From: UBA5862 sp002408105
GTDB lineage: Bacteria; Pseudomonadota; Gammaproteobacteria; Pseudomonadales; UBA5862
Length of the DNA stretch: 64,000 nt
Assembly (NCBI GenBank): GCA_034189125.1
Contig: JAXHVB010000006.1
Span: 1 to 64,000 of the forward strand
Direction of reading: 5' to 3'
Positions within the stretch are counted from its first letter, which is position 1; each line of letters opens with the position of its first letter. Made by a program: the position numbers and the translations under genes. The notes under the pieces were generated by a model. The model saw only the letters and a program-made list of their open reading frames with translations. It made no database searches and was not told where the DNA came from. Positions 43,858 to 53,136 of the stretch are shown here, piece by piece.

Positions 43858-46800
43858 GGGGATGGTCCGGTCGGGTCTAGGCCATCAAGCAGTGGACCCC
43901 AGACCCGGAGGGCAAGCTCGGCAAATGTCGCTGAACCCAGCGGATCCCGTGCACGGGACAGCAAGGCGAACTCCGGCTTGGCGCGCTCTCCCGGGCTGTA
44001 CTTGGAGCCATTCCAGGTCCGGTAGGCTTTCTCAATGGCGGCTTGATGGTTCGGTTCATCTGGTTTTTCGCGTACCGCCTTCGCGTAGGTGTGGCTGGTG
44101 TCCGGAAAGAAGTCGAGGGGCTCACACATGCCCGAAAAGTAGCGTTCAAGCAGGTCGTCCAGGTAACACCGCGCCTGCTCCTTGGCAATCGATGCAAAGG
44201 TCTGAACATCCTCCAGCCCAATGAACCGGCTGCCTTCAAAGTCCTCGATCTGGGCGCAGAGCGTCAGGTGATGCAACCAGAGTCTGAGGCTGTCGACTGC
44301 CCGCAATTTACCGGGTCTCCACAGGGTCAACCAGCCCTTCTGTGGCCGTGGCATCCAGCCTCGCAGTGAACCTTTGGATAGGTGGATCTCAATTTCAAGG
44401 TCCAGCCCGGTGCTCGGTGGGGCGGCCTCAAGCCGAGCCCGCAGCCTGTCCAACTTGCGGTCTTCTTCTTGCAAAATGAGCGCGCCGGCGGGCCCTGTGG
44501 GCAACGTGCCCGCAGCTTCCAACTGTTCGAGGGACCGCGCCACGGCTTTTGGAGTCAGATCGAGCAGTTCAGTACGCAGGAGGTAGCGATCGAGGCCGTT
44601 GAGGGTGAAGGGTTCGAGGTCATCGACCGCCGAGTCGGGTTCGGTCAGGCGCAGGTCGAGGCGCTCGTTCAGAAGTGCGCGTGTCGGGTTTTGCCAGAAG
44701 CTGAGCAGGCTGGAGAGCGCCACCTCGGTGCTGGTCAACGGAGGAAGCTTTACGGCGAAGAAGTCCGCCGGCCAGGACGGCATTTGAATCGAATTGGACG
44801 GCTCCAACCAGAGATCGTTGTGGCTCGACTTGGAGCCCGGGCCCGGGCTGTATTGCGCACTGAAGGGCTGCATCGGATGGAGGCGTTGAATCCGGGTCGT
44901 TGGCGACTCCTCGGAGTCGGCACAGTAAAATCCGCGCTCAATCTGGGTCAGGAGTTCGTCGATCAAGACAGACGGAAGCAGGGGCTTGCCATCGCGAAGG
45001 CTGCGGCCAACGTAACTTAGGTAAAACTGCTGTCTGGCCGACAGCAGTGCCTCCAAAAACAGGTAGCGGTCATCTTCTCGGAGGGCCCGGTCGCCAGCCC
45101 GTGGCTGAAGAGCCATCCGGTTGAAGCTAAGGGCGGGTTCCGAACGGGGGAACGCCTGGTCGCCAAGGCCGAGCAGACACACGATCTGAAATGGAACCGA
45201 ACGCATTGGCACCATGGCGCAGAATGTGACCTGTCCGGTGAGGTAACCACTGGCTTGCACCTGGTTCTCAAGCAATTGTTGCAGCGCTGTGCGCACCCAC
45301 TGGGGGGGCAGAGGTTGCTCCACAGCCGCTTGGGACCAGCTGTCGGTCAAGGACTCAATGGCGGTGTGCAAGCGCTGCAGTGAGCGGGTGGACTCAGGTT
45401 CACTTGGCCTGAAAAACTGCTCGATGATGCCGTGGAGTACGGCGCTCCAGCGGGCTGGTGGGTGCGGCGTCGACAGCTGACGGCGCAACTGAAGGAGTTG
45501 TTGCCAGAACACCCCGAACAGCCCAAGAAGGGGTGCATTGCTGCCTTCAATGTGCGGATAGGGCGCAACGCCAGAGTGGCACAGGTCGTCGCGTTCGAGT
45601 GCGTAGCCGAGCAGCAGTCGGTCGAGCCCGAACCGCCAGGTGTGGTGCCCGACCTCGGGCAATCCTTCCTCCCCGCGGTGTGCGGCGTCGGCGCCCCACC
45701 GAATACCCGATTCCTCGAACCATTCACGCAGGCGCAGCACCGACTCCGCATTGAGATCGAACCGCGCCTGCACCTCTGGATGTTCGAGCAACCCGAGTAC
45801 TTCGCTCAGGGGCAAGCGGCTGTCCGGAAGATTGAGAAAATTCAGAAACAGGCGCACCAGGGGGTCGCACCTGAGATCAGACATGTCGCTGAGGGACCAG
45901 GGGACTTCCGTTGCCGGTGTGGATTGCCCAAAAACTGCCTCAATGTAGGGCGCATAGGCCGCTACATTCGGCATCATGACGACGATGTCACGTGGCTCGA
46001 TGCCGGGGTCGGCCAGCAGGTTCACCAGGTGATCGTGCAACACCTGCACCTCGCGCAAAGGGCTGTGGCACAGGTGCACTTGAATGGACCGGTCGTCGGC
46101 CGCCAGTGCGAGCGGCTCCACATCGCCATCCGGAGCCCGGTCGTGGAGCAGGAGAATGTCGGTCTGCAGTTGTTCCAACAGACTCAGCCCCGGCGACCCA
46201 GATGCTGTGAAGCAGTCGTGGTGCTCGCCGTCCGAGGCCGCGAGTTGTTCATGAAACTGCCGCCCCGCGTCGCCCCAGGCGGCGAGCAGTCGGTTGGGAA
46301 TGGCATAGTAGTCACTCAGATCAGGGCGTCCGTGGCGTGTCCACAGTGCCTGCAAGCGGGCCAGGCGGCGCGGAGAGACAAGGTCGCCCCAATAGTGCAA
46401 GCACGGGTTTAGAACCAACAGGTCGACGGGGATCTGTGTGGCCAACGCCTGCAGCAACTGCAGGTATGCCGGTGGCACCGTGGTCGGGGCGAACACCAAC
46501 ATCCGGTGCGGTAGATGGATCTGCGAGACCTGGCCCTTGAGTAGGTCCTCAATGTAGTTGCGCAGTGCCACCGCACGGTGGGGAACGGAGGAGCCAACAT
46601 CCATCCGAAGCGCATGCCAGAGCGCTTGCTGCCAGTGACATTCGTCGGCGGAAGGCGCGGCAGCTTCCCATTCCAACACCCAATCGGGCCGGTACACCAA
46701 GTATTGATCGAACAGATCCGCGAGCGCATCGGCCAGTTGATACGCCTGAACACTGTGGGCCCCATGGTTGTTGATCTGTTGGCGCAGGGCCTGAACGACT

Positions 46801-47144
46801 TCGGAGTCCCCTGGGGTGCGTTCAAGTGCGCCCGATTCCAGCAGCCTGGGCAGTAGGTTCAGAATCCGCCACCGCAAGCTGTCGCGACGAAATGGCTCGC
46901 TGTGGGCGTCGCGCTGCTCATGTGCTGCCACCAGTTCCCAGATGAGGTTGCCCAGAAACGGGAAGCGCAGGTTGGCAGCAATGCCCCAGCGGTTTGCCAG
47001 TTGCAGCGACAACCAGTGCGCCATGCTGCGGTGGGGAACGACAATGGTTTCTGCCGCCAGCGGTGGGGCTGACGCCTGGCGCACCAGGTGATCCAGCACC
47101 TCCACCAGGGTCTCCATGCGGTTGCTGTGGTGCACGCGCAGCAT
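43854..47144 (-). CDS. recC: RecBCD exonuclease V gamma subunit
   Basis: RecC holds the complex together and recognises Chi. The 1096-residue product begins with the typical LRVHHSNRMETLVEVL, then ETIVVPHRSMAHWLSLQLA. It continues with NLIWELVAAH, RRLARLQALW, and the region PMRSVPFQIVCLLGLGDQAFPR near residue 650. Length matches E. coli RecC (1122). The helicase fold is degenerate, with no Walker A, as expected. It is the first gene of the recCBD unit. The ptrA gene found between recC and recB in E. coli is absent. Confidence 0.95.
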   Translation of the reverse strand: MLRVHHSNRMETLVEVLDHLVRQASAPPLAAETIVVPHRSMAHWLSLQLANRWGIAANLRFPFLGNLIWELVAAHEQRDAHSEPFRRDSLRWRILNLLPRLLESGALERTPGDSEVVQALRQQINNHGAHSVQAYQLADALADLFDQYLVYRPDWVLEWEAAAPSADECHWQQALWHALRMDVGSSVPHRAVALRNYIEDLLKGQVSQIHLPHRMLVFAPTTVPPAYLQLLQALATQIPVDLLVLNPCLHYWGDLVSPRRLARLQALWTRHGRPDLSDYYAIPNRLLAAWGDAGRQFHEQLAASDGEHHDCFTASGSPGLSLLEQLQTDILLLHDRAPDGDVEPLALAADDRSIQVHLCHSPLREVQVLHDHLVNLLADPGIEPRDIVVMMPNVAAYAPYIEAVFGQSTPATEVPWSLSDMSDLRCDPLVRLFLNFLNLPDSRLPLSEVLGLLEHPEVQARFDLNAESVLRLREWFEESGIRWGADAAHRGEEGLPEVGHHTWRFGLDRLLLGYALERDDLCHSGVAPYPHIEGSNAPLLGLFGVFWQQLLQLRRQLSTPHPPARWSAVLHGIIEQFFRPSEPESTRSLQRLHTAIESLTDSWSQAAVEQPLPPQWVRTALQQLLENQVQASGYLTGQVTFCAMVPMRSVPFQIVCLLGLGDQAFPRSEPALSFNRMALQPRAGDRALREDDRYLFLEALLSARQQFYLSYVGRSLRDGKPLLPSVLIDELLTQIERGFYCADSEESPTTRIQRLHPMQPFSAQYSPGPGSKSSHNDLWLEPSNSIQMPSWPADFFAVKLPPLTSTEVALSSLLSFWQNPTRALLNERLDLRLTEPDSAVDDLEPFTLNGLDRYLLRTELLDLTPKAVARSLEQLEAAGTLPTGPAGALILQEEDRKLDRLRARLEAAPPSTGLDLEIEIHLSKGSLRGWMPRPQKGWLTLWRPGKLRAVDSLRLWLHHLTLCAQIEDFEGSRFIGLEDVQTFASIAKEQARCYLDDLLERYFSGMCEPLDFFPDTSHTYAKAVREKPDEPNHQAAIEKAYRTWNGSKYSPGERAKPEFALLSRARDPLGSATFAELALRVWGPLLDGLDPTGPSP

Positions 47145-47282
47145 GGGATTCAGACAGGGTCCGGCGGGGTTTTGGATGGGGGTGTTGGAACCGAGGACAG
47201 CGTGCGCATGTGGCCAGTCTAGCGCCTTGCGCAGGGGGCGTGCGACCCGCTGTTACGGCCTGCCTTTAGGGATCGGAATCGA

Positions 47283-47678
47283 CTAGTGGCCGGTATCGAC
47301 GGGCCGCACCGGGCGTCCCTGACGGGCCAGGTCCCGTTCGATCAGCTCCATGTTGCGCAGGTTGGCCTTCCAGCCGAAGTCGAACAGGTCGCCAATCAAG
47401 GGGATGGCGCCAACCACGAAGTCGACACCGAGGTTCCACAGCATGCGCACCAGGGTTCGCTTGCGCACGCCCAGCCGGTGTGCGGTGCCAATAAAGTACA
47501 GCGAAACCGCAAAGCTGGCGCCATCACCCACGCCTGGCACCAGCCCGATCAGGCTGTCGAGGCCGAAACGAAATCTGGTGCCCGGCAGTTGGAAGCTGCT
47601 GTCCAGGGTGCGCGCCAGGCGCCGCAACCGCTCGAGCTGGTTGTTGGTTTGGTCTGGAGGGGAGCTGGGTGCTGTCAT
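47283..47678 (-). CDS. DUF4112 membrane protein
   Basis: The 131-residue product (ATG 47678) carries the DUF4112 pattern: LARTLDSSFQLPGTRFRFGLDSLIGLVPGVGDGAS, a hydrophobic segment FAVSLYFIGTAHRLGV, and NLGVDFVVGAIPLIGDLFDFGWKANLRNMELI. The two GLVPGVGD/GAIPLIGDLFD repeats probably form membrane-dipping turns. The family is common and of unknown function. An open frame extends upstream but overlaps the divergent ABM gene's region. Confidence 0.83.
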   Translation of the reverse strand: MTAPSSPPDQTNNQLERLRRLARTLDSSFQLPGTRFRFGLDSLIGLVPGVGDGASFAVSLYFIGTAHRLGVRKRTLVRMLWNLGVDFVVGAIPLIGDLFDFGWKANLRNMELIERDLARQGRPVRPVDTGH

Positions 47679-47838
47679 GGATGGTCTCAGTCTCGGCGTG
47701 TCCGGAACGAGTGGACGGGTGTGTTGTGAAAGGACTTTGTTTACCATTCGACGTGCTGGCACCGCATCGGTTCCGAGGGCTTCCCGCTCCGCCCGGTGAA
47801 CCTGTGCTTCGACCCCATTCATCTCTGAGGAGCTTACC

Positions 47839-48165
47839 ATGTACATCGCCATGAACCGGTTCATGATCGTTAAGGGGCGTGAGGCCGACTTCGAGGCCAT
47901 CTGGCGCAACCGCGACAGCCACCTGAAGGACGTACCGGGCTTCCATGAATTCCATTTGCTGCGCGGCCCGGAGGAGGGTGAGGGGATACTTTATTCCAGC
48001 CACTCACTGTGGGATTCGCGGGCTGCGTTCGAGAATTGGACCAAGTCGGAGTCCTTTCGCCGCGCCCATGCGGGAGCGGGTGCGAGTAAGGGCATGTACA
48101 TGGGTCCGCCGAAGTTTGAGGGCTTCGAGGTGGTGTTGGACGAGCGCAAAGTCGCCAACGGGTGA
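47839..48165 (+). CDS. Antibiotic-biosynthesis-monooxygenase domain protein, HmoA/IsdG-like
   Basis: The 108-residue ABM-fold protein begins MYIAMNRFMIVKGREADFEAIWRNRDSHL and contains PGFHEFHLLRG, YSSHSLWDSRAAFENWTKSESFRRAHAG and GFEVVLDE. This resembles HmoA/HmoB-type haem-degrading monooxygenases; the His in FRRAHAG is the likely haem ligand. A GAGGAGCTT precedes the ATG. Its stop overlaps the sprT GTG, so the two genes are probably coupled. Confidence 0.82.
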   Translation: MYIAMNRFMIVKGREADFEAIWRNRDSHLKDVPGFHEFHLLRGPEEGEGILYSSHSLWDSRAAFENWTKSESFRRAHAGAGASKGMYMGPPKFEGFEVVLDERKVANG

Positions 48166-48719
48166 ATGCGCCGACGCTGACCCGGGCGCAGCAGGATGAA
48201 GTGATCGCAGCCACGGATGCCTGGCTGGAGTTCGCCCGCCAGCGGGTCGCATGGGCGCTCTCGCCGGTGGCGGTCCAGTTCGACTTGCAGGGTCTTGCAG
48301 CTGGGCAATACCGGCTGCAGCAGGGACGGGCCTGGATTCGCTACAACGCGCCCCTGTTCGCGCGCCACTATGCTGAAAATCTGGCCGAAACCGTGCCCCA
48401 CGAAGTCGCCCACCATGTCGTGGCCGCTTGCCCCGGTCGGCAGTCCGAGCCGCCTCATGGGCGCAGTTGGCAGCGGGTGATGCAGTCGTTCGGGCTGGAA
48501 CCAAGGGCGTGCCATCGGTTCAGTGACTTTGAAGGCCTGCCCGTACGCCGGCAACGGCGCCATTCCTACCTGTGTGCCTGCGGGCCTCAGTGGTTGACCA
48601 CTGTGCGCCACAACCGTGTGTTGCGCGGTGACGCCCAGTACGCCTGTCGCCAATGCGGTGAATTGCTGAGGTCAGTGGCCCCTCCCGGCTTGGAGGGGCA
48701 GGTGGGTGCGCCAGTGTGA
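48162..48719 (+). CDS. sprT: SprT-like zinc metalloprotease-family protein
   Basis: The 185-residue SprT-like protein has the gluzincin helix HEVAHHVV (HExxH) with an upstream TVP and a downstream His in GRSWQRVM context. A C-terminal zinc ribbon follows (CACGPQW, then CRQCGELL). SprT relatives include eukaryotic Spartan, a DNA-protein crosslink protease. The bacterial function is not well defined. It starts with GTG overlapping the preceding stop (GTGA) and ends overlapping the next GTG in the same way. Confidence 0.87.
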   Translation: MNAPTLTRAQQDEVIAATDAWLEFARQRVAWALSPVAVQFDLQGLAAGQYRLQQGRAWIRYNAPLFARHYAENLAETVPHEVAHHVVAACPGRQSEPPHGRSWQRVMQSFGLEPRACHRFSDFEGLPVRRQRRHSYLCACGPQWLTTVRHNRVLRGDAQYACRQCGELLRSVAPPGLEGQVGAPV

Positions 48720-49006
48720 AGCGGCCCTTGCGAACCGGCGGTTCTTGGTGGCTGGGGGCAGTGGTGGTCGGTGCAACCACGCTGGCCGGGTGTTCCAGGC
48801 AGCAGGCCTACACTGCGGTGCATTAGTACAGTCGCCAGGAGTGCGCCAGGTTGCCGCAAGCCCAGCAGCAAGACTGCATCGAACAAGCCGAGCGCAACGG
48901 CCGCACGTACGAGCGGGTGCGCAAAGTCAGGCCAACCCCTGTACTAGCCCCAGGGGGGTTCCTGGAGGCCCGATTAACGCCTGCAGGCAGGTGCAGTGGC
49001 TGCTAG
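48716..49006 (+). pseudogene. Small lipoprotein gene interrupted by an in-frame TAG
   Basis: From GTG 48716, overlapping the sprT stop, the frame encodes a lipoprotein signal peptide ending in the lipobox TTLAGC-S (Cys at residue 26). After QAYTAVH comes TAG (48824-48826). The same frame then continues with YSRQECARLPQAQQQDCIE, a pattern (Cys-x-x-Leu-Pro and Cys) typical of small gammaproteobacterial lipoproteins. This suggests one original gene with a nonsense codon. The frame stays open to TAG 49004-49006; the last 25 codons look less protein-like. A sequencing error, stop suppression or a truncated 36-residue product are alternatives. Confidence 0.5.
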
Positions 49007-50086
49007 CTTCGCCGCACCCGCGGAGCCAGCAGGCCAAGAGCGCTGACGAGCAACCAGACGCCGGCGGGCAGTGGAACGGGGGCGGGACCCACCCCGGTCA
49101 CTGCCAGGTGCACCGACTGATTCAGGTCGTCGTAGATCAGATCAAATTCCCAGCCGGCTGCCAGCACCATCAGGGTGTCGAAGGTGCCGGTACGTGTGCC
49201 GGTGTAGGTCAGAATGGTGAACAGGTCGCTGAGGTCGGCCGGAAAGCCGAGGTCAACGGTCAGGGCGCCTGCCAAGCTGACATCGCCATCCACCAACAGC
49301 AGGTCGTAGCTGACGCCCTGGACATCGCCGTCCAGCTCAACCAACAGGTCGCCGCCAGCCTCTTGGGTGTAGTCTCCATCCACCAGCAGGGTGCCGGGCG
49401 AGGCCCCAGCACTGACCTGACCACCGGAATTGATGACGCCGCGGCCTGGGGTTGTGAACTCGATCTCTCCCACGCCGGACAGCACACCACCTTCCAGCAG
49501 TAGGTTGCCACTGCCGGTCACCGTCATTTTCGTGTCGATGGCGGTCACGCCAGCGGTTTGCTGGTAATCGCCCACATGCACGAGGCCGCCCGCTCCGGTG
49601 ACTTTGACTGTGCCTTGGTTGCGGAAAAAGTTTCTTGGGTCGATCTGAAGGGCCTGGTTTGCGTCGGCGAGGATGGTGCCTTGGTTGACCAGGTTGGCCA
49701 AGTTGACGCCGAGCTGNNNNNNNNNNNNNNNNNNNNNNNNNNNNNNNNNNNNNNNNNNNNNNNNNNNNNNNNNNNNNNNNNNNNNNNNNNNNNNNNNNNN
49801 NNNNNNNNNNNNNNNNGCTGTCCACAATCAGCGAGCGCACCGCATCGCTCACGTCGAGGGTCACTACTGAAGCGGTGCCCGGAGCGCCGTCAATGCGCAC
49901 ATCATCGCCCGGGGCGGGCACCACAGCGCCACTCCAATTGGCTGCCAGGCTCCAGTTGCCCGCGCCCCCAAGCCAGGTGACCGAGGCGGCTTGTAGTGGG
50001 CCGGAACTGGTTGCAAGTACCGCTGCCGCGGTCAATGCGGTCAAGCGCAGGATTGCACTTGGGCGAGACGGGTTGCCGTTGGTCAT
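49003..50086 (-). CDS. Secreted VPLPA/PEP-CTERM surface protein, interrupted by an assembly gap
   Basis: The N-terminal part (50086 to 49817) starts MTNGNPSRPS and has a signal peptide ending near GPLQAA. It has the sequence VTWLGGAGNWSLAANWSG, a GNW...NW repeat seen in autotransporter-like and adhesin passenger proteins. The C-terminal part (49716 to 49003) is rich in beta-helix-like Gly/Asp repeats. It ends VPLPAGVWLLVSALGLLAPRVRRS: a sorting motif, hydrophobic helix and basic tail like VPLPA/VPEP exosortase substrates. One hundred N lie between; the two parts differ in frame only because the gap size is arbitrary. No exosortase is in the window. It is probably processed at the membrane and released to the surface. 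Confidence 0.75.
49717..49816. other. Assembly gap of 100 N
   Basis: Exactly 100 undetermined bases stand inside the VPLPA-CTERM gene. A round length of 100 is the usual placeholder for an unknown gap, so the true distance and the missing repeats of this gene are unknown. A repetitive passenger region would explain why assembly broke here. Confidence 0.98.
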
Positions 50087-50411
50087 GGTTGGGTACCTTG
50101 CCGCGTGTTGCCCGGTGAATGGGGCCAGGCCAGTTTGTGCCTGTGGAAAGCAAATTTCTTGCCGGCAACCGTATACGCGAATAAATACATATAAAACATA
50201 AAGATATGGGTTTTGATGTGTCTGGTCGGTGGGTGGCGGTTGCACGACTGTAAAGTAATTCGACAGTGGTGGGCGCCGCTAAACACGACTGGACGGTGGT
50301 CGAACGCCGCAGACCGCCGCGTCACTTCGACTGTTTCGAGCTGGAACGGGTTGGCTGGGCGGACCCAGGCCCTAGAGTCAGTGCTTGGCCCGACCCAGGA
50401 AGGGGCCAGGG
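50087..50411. promoter_or_regulatory. 325-base control region of the VPLPA-CTERM gene
   Basis: There is no gene. It contains a markedly A/T-rich block (50167-50220, with ATAAATACATATAAAACATA) suited to promoter opening towards the minus-strand surface-protein gene. Upstream are the motif CTGTAAAGTAATTCGACAG (50248-50266) and three CGACTG elements at 50245, 50286 and 50328, spaced 41 and 42 bases (about four helical turns). I see no sigma-54 TGGC-N8-TTGC box. The last 60 bases are the G/C-rich 3' side of uup. Confidence 0.45.
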
Positions 50412-52307
50412 CTAAGGCTCTGCACGGTTTTCCAGCAGTTCCCAGCGGGCGTAGGCGGTCGCCAACTCCGCTTCCACAGTTCGCAGGCGCTCTGAGGTCG
50501 AGGCCACCGCGTCCGGCTCCCGTTGATAAATTGTGGGATCTGCGAGTTGGGTCGCCAATGCGGTCTGCTCGGCTTCAAGAGCCTCGATGCGCTCGGGCAG
50601 CTGGTTGCGCTCACGCTCCTCGTTGAAGGTCAGCTTGGTCGTGCGTTGGCGCTGCGGTGTCTGCATCTTCGACCGGGGGCTCGGTGAATCGGCCTTGCTC
50701 CTGGAGGTCGGGGGTGTGTCTGCGCGCTGTTCCAGGTAGTCGTCGTAGCCACCCACGTATTCGCGCACCCGGCCGCCGCCCTCGAAAGCAATGGTGCTGG
50801 TGACCACTGCGTTGAGAAAGTCCCGGTCGTGGCTAACCAGCAGCAAGGTGCCGGGGTAGTCCACCAGCAGCTCTTCGAGCAGTTCAAGGGTTTCGATGTC
50901 CAGGTCGTTGGTTGGCTCGTCCATTACCAGAAGGTTGCTGGGTTTGGCGAACAGCTGGGCCAGCAGCAATCGGTTGCGTTCGCCTCCGGACAGTTTGGCA
51001 ATTGAGGTTCGGGACTGCTGGGGCGTAAAGAGAAAGTCCTGCAGGTAGCTGATGATGTGACGTTCGCCGTGGGTGGTTTGAATGCTTTGTCGGCCTTGCC
51101 CCACTGTATCGACGGGTGTCAGGCTTTGATCGAGCCCGGCTCGCAGTTGGTCAAAATAGGCCACATTGAGCTGGGTGCCTTGGCGTACGTTGCCTGTTTC
51201 CGGTGGGGTTTCTCCCAGCAGGATGCGAATCAAAGTGGTTTTCCCGCAACCGTTTGGCCCGATGATGCCGACTTTGTCACCGCGCTGGATGGTGGTGGAG
51301 AAGCTGGTGAACAACGGTTCGTCGCGGACGCGAAACGAGATGTCCTTGGCTTCTATCACCAGTTTTCCCGAAGCGGACCCCATGTCCAGCCGGAGATTGG
51401 CGTTGCCGCTGCGTTGACGGCGCTCAGCGCGCTCGCGGCGCATGGCTTCGAGGGCTCGCACCCGCCCCTCGTTGCGGGTGCGTCGTGCTTTGACGCCCTG
51501 GCGAATCCAGCGCTCCTCTTCTGCGAGCTTTCTGTCGAACTCGGCGTTGGCGCGTTGTTCGGCGGCAATGGCGTGGTCGCGGCGGGCCAGGAAGTCGTCC
51601 AATCCACCAGGGAATGTCAAGAGCGCGCCACGGTCCAGTTCCGCGCAGCCGGTTGCCAGTCGGCGCAAGAAGCGCCGGTCATGGGAGATCAGTACCATCG
51701 CGGTGCTGGGTGGGAGCAACCCAATGCGCTGTTCCAGCCACTCGATTTGCGTGATGTCGAGGTGATTGGTCGGCTCGTCGAGTAGCAGGAGGTTCGGGTT
51801 TCCTGCCAGGGCGCGGGCGAGCATGACCCGGCGCTTCCATCCGCCGGACAGTCGGTCGAAATCTGCGCCAGGTTCCAACTCCAGGCGGTCCATCACCGCT
51901 TCGATTTGATGCAGCTGAGTCCAGCCGTCTGCCATGTCGATTCGGTTTTGCAGCACGTCCAGTTGTTCCGTGGTTGCTTCGTTCTGGTCGAGCTTGGCCG
52001 AGCGAAGAAAGGCAGCGAGGTCGGTTCCCAGCGGGCCGAGCCCCCCGAGTACAACCGATTGAACGTCCTGACCCAGGGTTGCGGGGACCTCTTGCACCAG
52101 GCGACTGGCGCGCACTCCGTCGCTGCGCATGATTCGACCGCCATCGGGGTCGAGTTCACCTGCAAGGAGCTTCAACAGCGTTGACTTTCCGGCGCCGTTG
52201 CGCCCGAGCAAGGCAACGCGGTCACCCGGCTCGAGCACCCAGTCGATGCCATCGAGTATGGGGGCCCCGCCGAAACTCAGCGAGACCTGAAGCAGCTGGA
52301 TCAACAT
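50412..52307 (-). CDS. uup: ABC-F family ATPase Uup
   Basis: The 631-residue soluble protein has two ABC domains: Walker A GRNGAGKST (about 35-43) with LSGGWKRRVMLARAL and LLLDEPTNHLDI, and a second GPNGCGKTT with LSGGERNRLLLAQL and LVMDEPTNDLDI. A charged linker and a C-terminal coiled coil (about 550-631) typical of Uup follow. No membrane spans are present. Uup binds ribosomes or branched DNA and lowers transposon excision in E. coli. The ATG is 52307; the short open extension upstream is not conserved. Confidence 0.93.
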   Translation of the reverse strand: MLIQLLQVSLSFGGAPILDGIDWVLEPGDRVALLGRNGAGKSTLLKLLAGELDPDGGRIMRSDGVRASRLVQEVPATLGQDVQSVVLGGLGPLGTDLAAFLRSAKLDQNEATTEQLDVLQNRIDMADGWTQLHQIEAVMDRLELEPGADFDRLSGGWKRRVMLARALAGNPNLLLLDEPTNHLDITQIEWLEQRIGLLPPSTAMVLISHDRRFLRRLATGCAELDRGALLTFPGGLDDFLARRDHAIAAEQRANAEFDRKLAEEERWIRQGVKARRTRNEGRVRALEAMRRERAERRQRSGNANLRLDMGSASGKLVIEAKDISFRVRDEPLFTSFSTTIQRGDKVGIIGPNGCGKTTLIRILLGETPPETGNVRQGTQLNVAYFDQLRAGLDQSLTPVDTVGQGRQSIQTTHGERHIISYLQDFLFTPQQSRTSIAKLSGGERNRLLLAQLFAKPSNLLVMDEPTNDLDIETLELLEELLVDYPGTLLLVSHDRDFLNAVVTSTIAFEGGGRVREYVGGYDDYLEQRADTPPTSRSKADSPSPRSKMQTPQRQRTTKLTFNEERERNQLPERIEALEAEQTALATQLADPTIYQREPDAVASTSERLRTVEAELATAYARWELLENRAEP

Positions 52308-52359
52308 GGGTGCCTCGCGGTACCGAAGGTTGGGATGCAAGTTTGGCCGACGGGGTGGG

Positions 52360-52998
52360 TTAGGGTTCCGAGCTTGATGTGGGCCGGCTGGCGCCTATTG
52401 TGCGAGTGAATTCGTCGGTGGAGTTGACTCGCGGATAGGGGCTGTCTGGCACCGGAACGCCCAAAAAATTGCACAGCGGCGCCCAGCCATCTGCTGCCCT
52501 GAACCGCAGCAGCCGGTCGGCCGGCAGTCCTTCGATGACTGCTTGTCGATGCGCTTTGTACACGGCGATCGCGTGCGCTTCGTCAAGGTGTCGTCCATCG
52601 AACGTGCGTTCAAGAATCAGCTCGCGCGCCATGCTGCCCTGTGCACTGTTTCCATCCGGCGCAGTGTCCAGCAATTGAAAGATGGTTTCGGAGGCGCTTT
52701 TGAACCAGGTTTTGGGGTCGCGCTCGCTGAGGATGACTTTGGCATCCGCGTAGCGTTCGGCCAGGGGGCTCCAGAAGGCGCAGAGTGGCCAGTCCACCCC
52801 GCTGCGGTATCCGTCCAGCAGAGCGTCCCAGTCGACCGGATTGCCGCGTGTCGCCTGTTGCCAGACAGGCGCATGTTCGGGGTGTTGGATGACTTCGACC
52901 ATGTGGTAACACGGGCCGAACCCGAGCGTTTCCAACGCCATTTTTAGTGACAGGGTGCCTGTGCGGCCAAAGCCTGCGCCAATGACTTGTAATGCCAT
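52360..52998 (-). CDS. Sulfotransferase family protein
   Basis: The 212-residue product (ATG 52998) begins with a PAPS-binding P-loop, VIGAGFGRTGTLSLKMALETLGFGPCYHM. It continues with GVDWPLCAFWSPLAERYADAKVILSERDPKTWFKSASETIF, a pattern of the sulfotransf_4-type family often misnamed as epimerase. DRLLRFRAADGWAPLCNFLGVPVPDSPYPRVN is the conserved C-terminal part. Substrate unknown. It lies 52 bases upstream (in coordinate terms) of the uup start on the same strand, so it precedes uup in transcription. Confidence 0.82.
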   Translation of the reverse strand: MALQVIGAGFGRTGTLSLKMALETLGFGPCYHMVEVIQHPEHAPVWQQATRGNPVDWDALLDGYRSGVDWPLCAFWSPLAERYADAKVILSERDPKTWFKSASETIFQLLDTAPDGNSAQGSMARELILERTFDGRHLDEAHAIAVYKAHRQAVIEGLPADRLLRFRAADGWAPLCNFLGVPVPDSPYPRVNSTDEFTRTIGASRPTSSSEP

Positions 52999-53136
52999 GG
53001 GTGCTCCTTGAAGATGGCGCCACGTGCGCCGATAACAGCGTGCCAGTGTAGCGCCACGGCCTGGCCGCTTCCATTGAGCGGTGATCGACCGTGGTCTCAG
53101 CAGCCGAGTCGGCTGAATGTGGTTGTGGGGGTCGCG

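Noticed and set aside
45432..46412. 326-codon plus-strand frame opposite recC
   Set aside because: It is antisense to recC, with no recognisable family and shadow-type composition.
48706..49503. 265-codon plus-strand frame between sprT and the CTERM gene
   Set aside because: It runs antisense through the CTERM gene. The better reading of its start region is the overlapping lipoprotein frame, which has a real lipobox.
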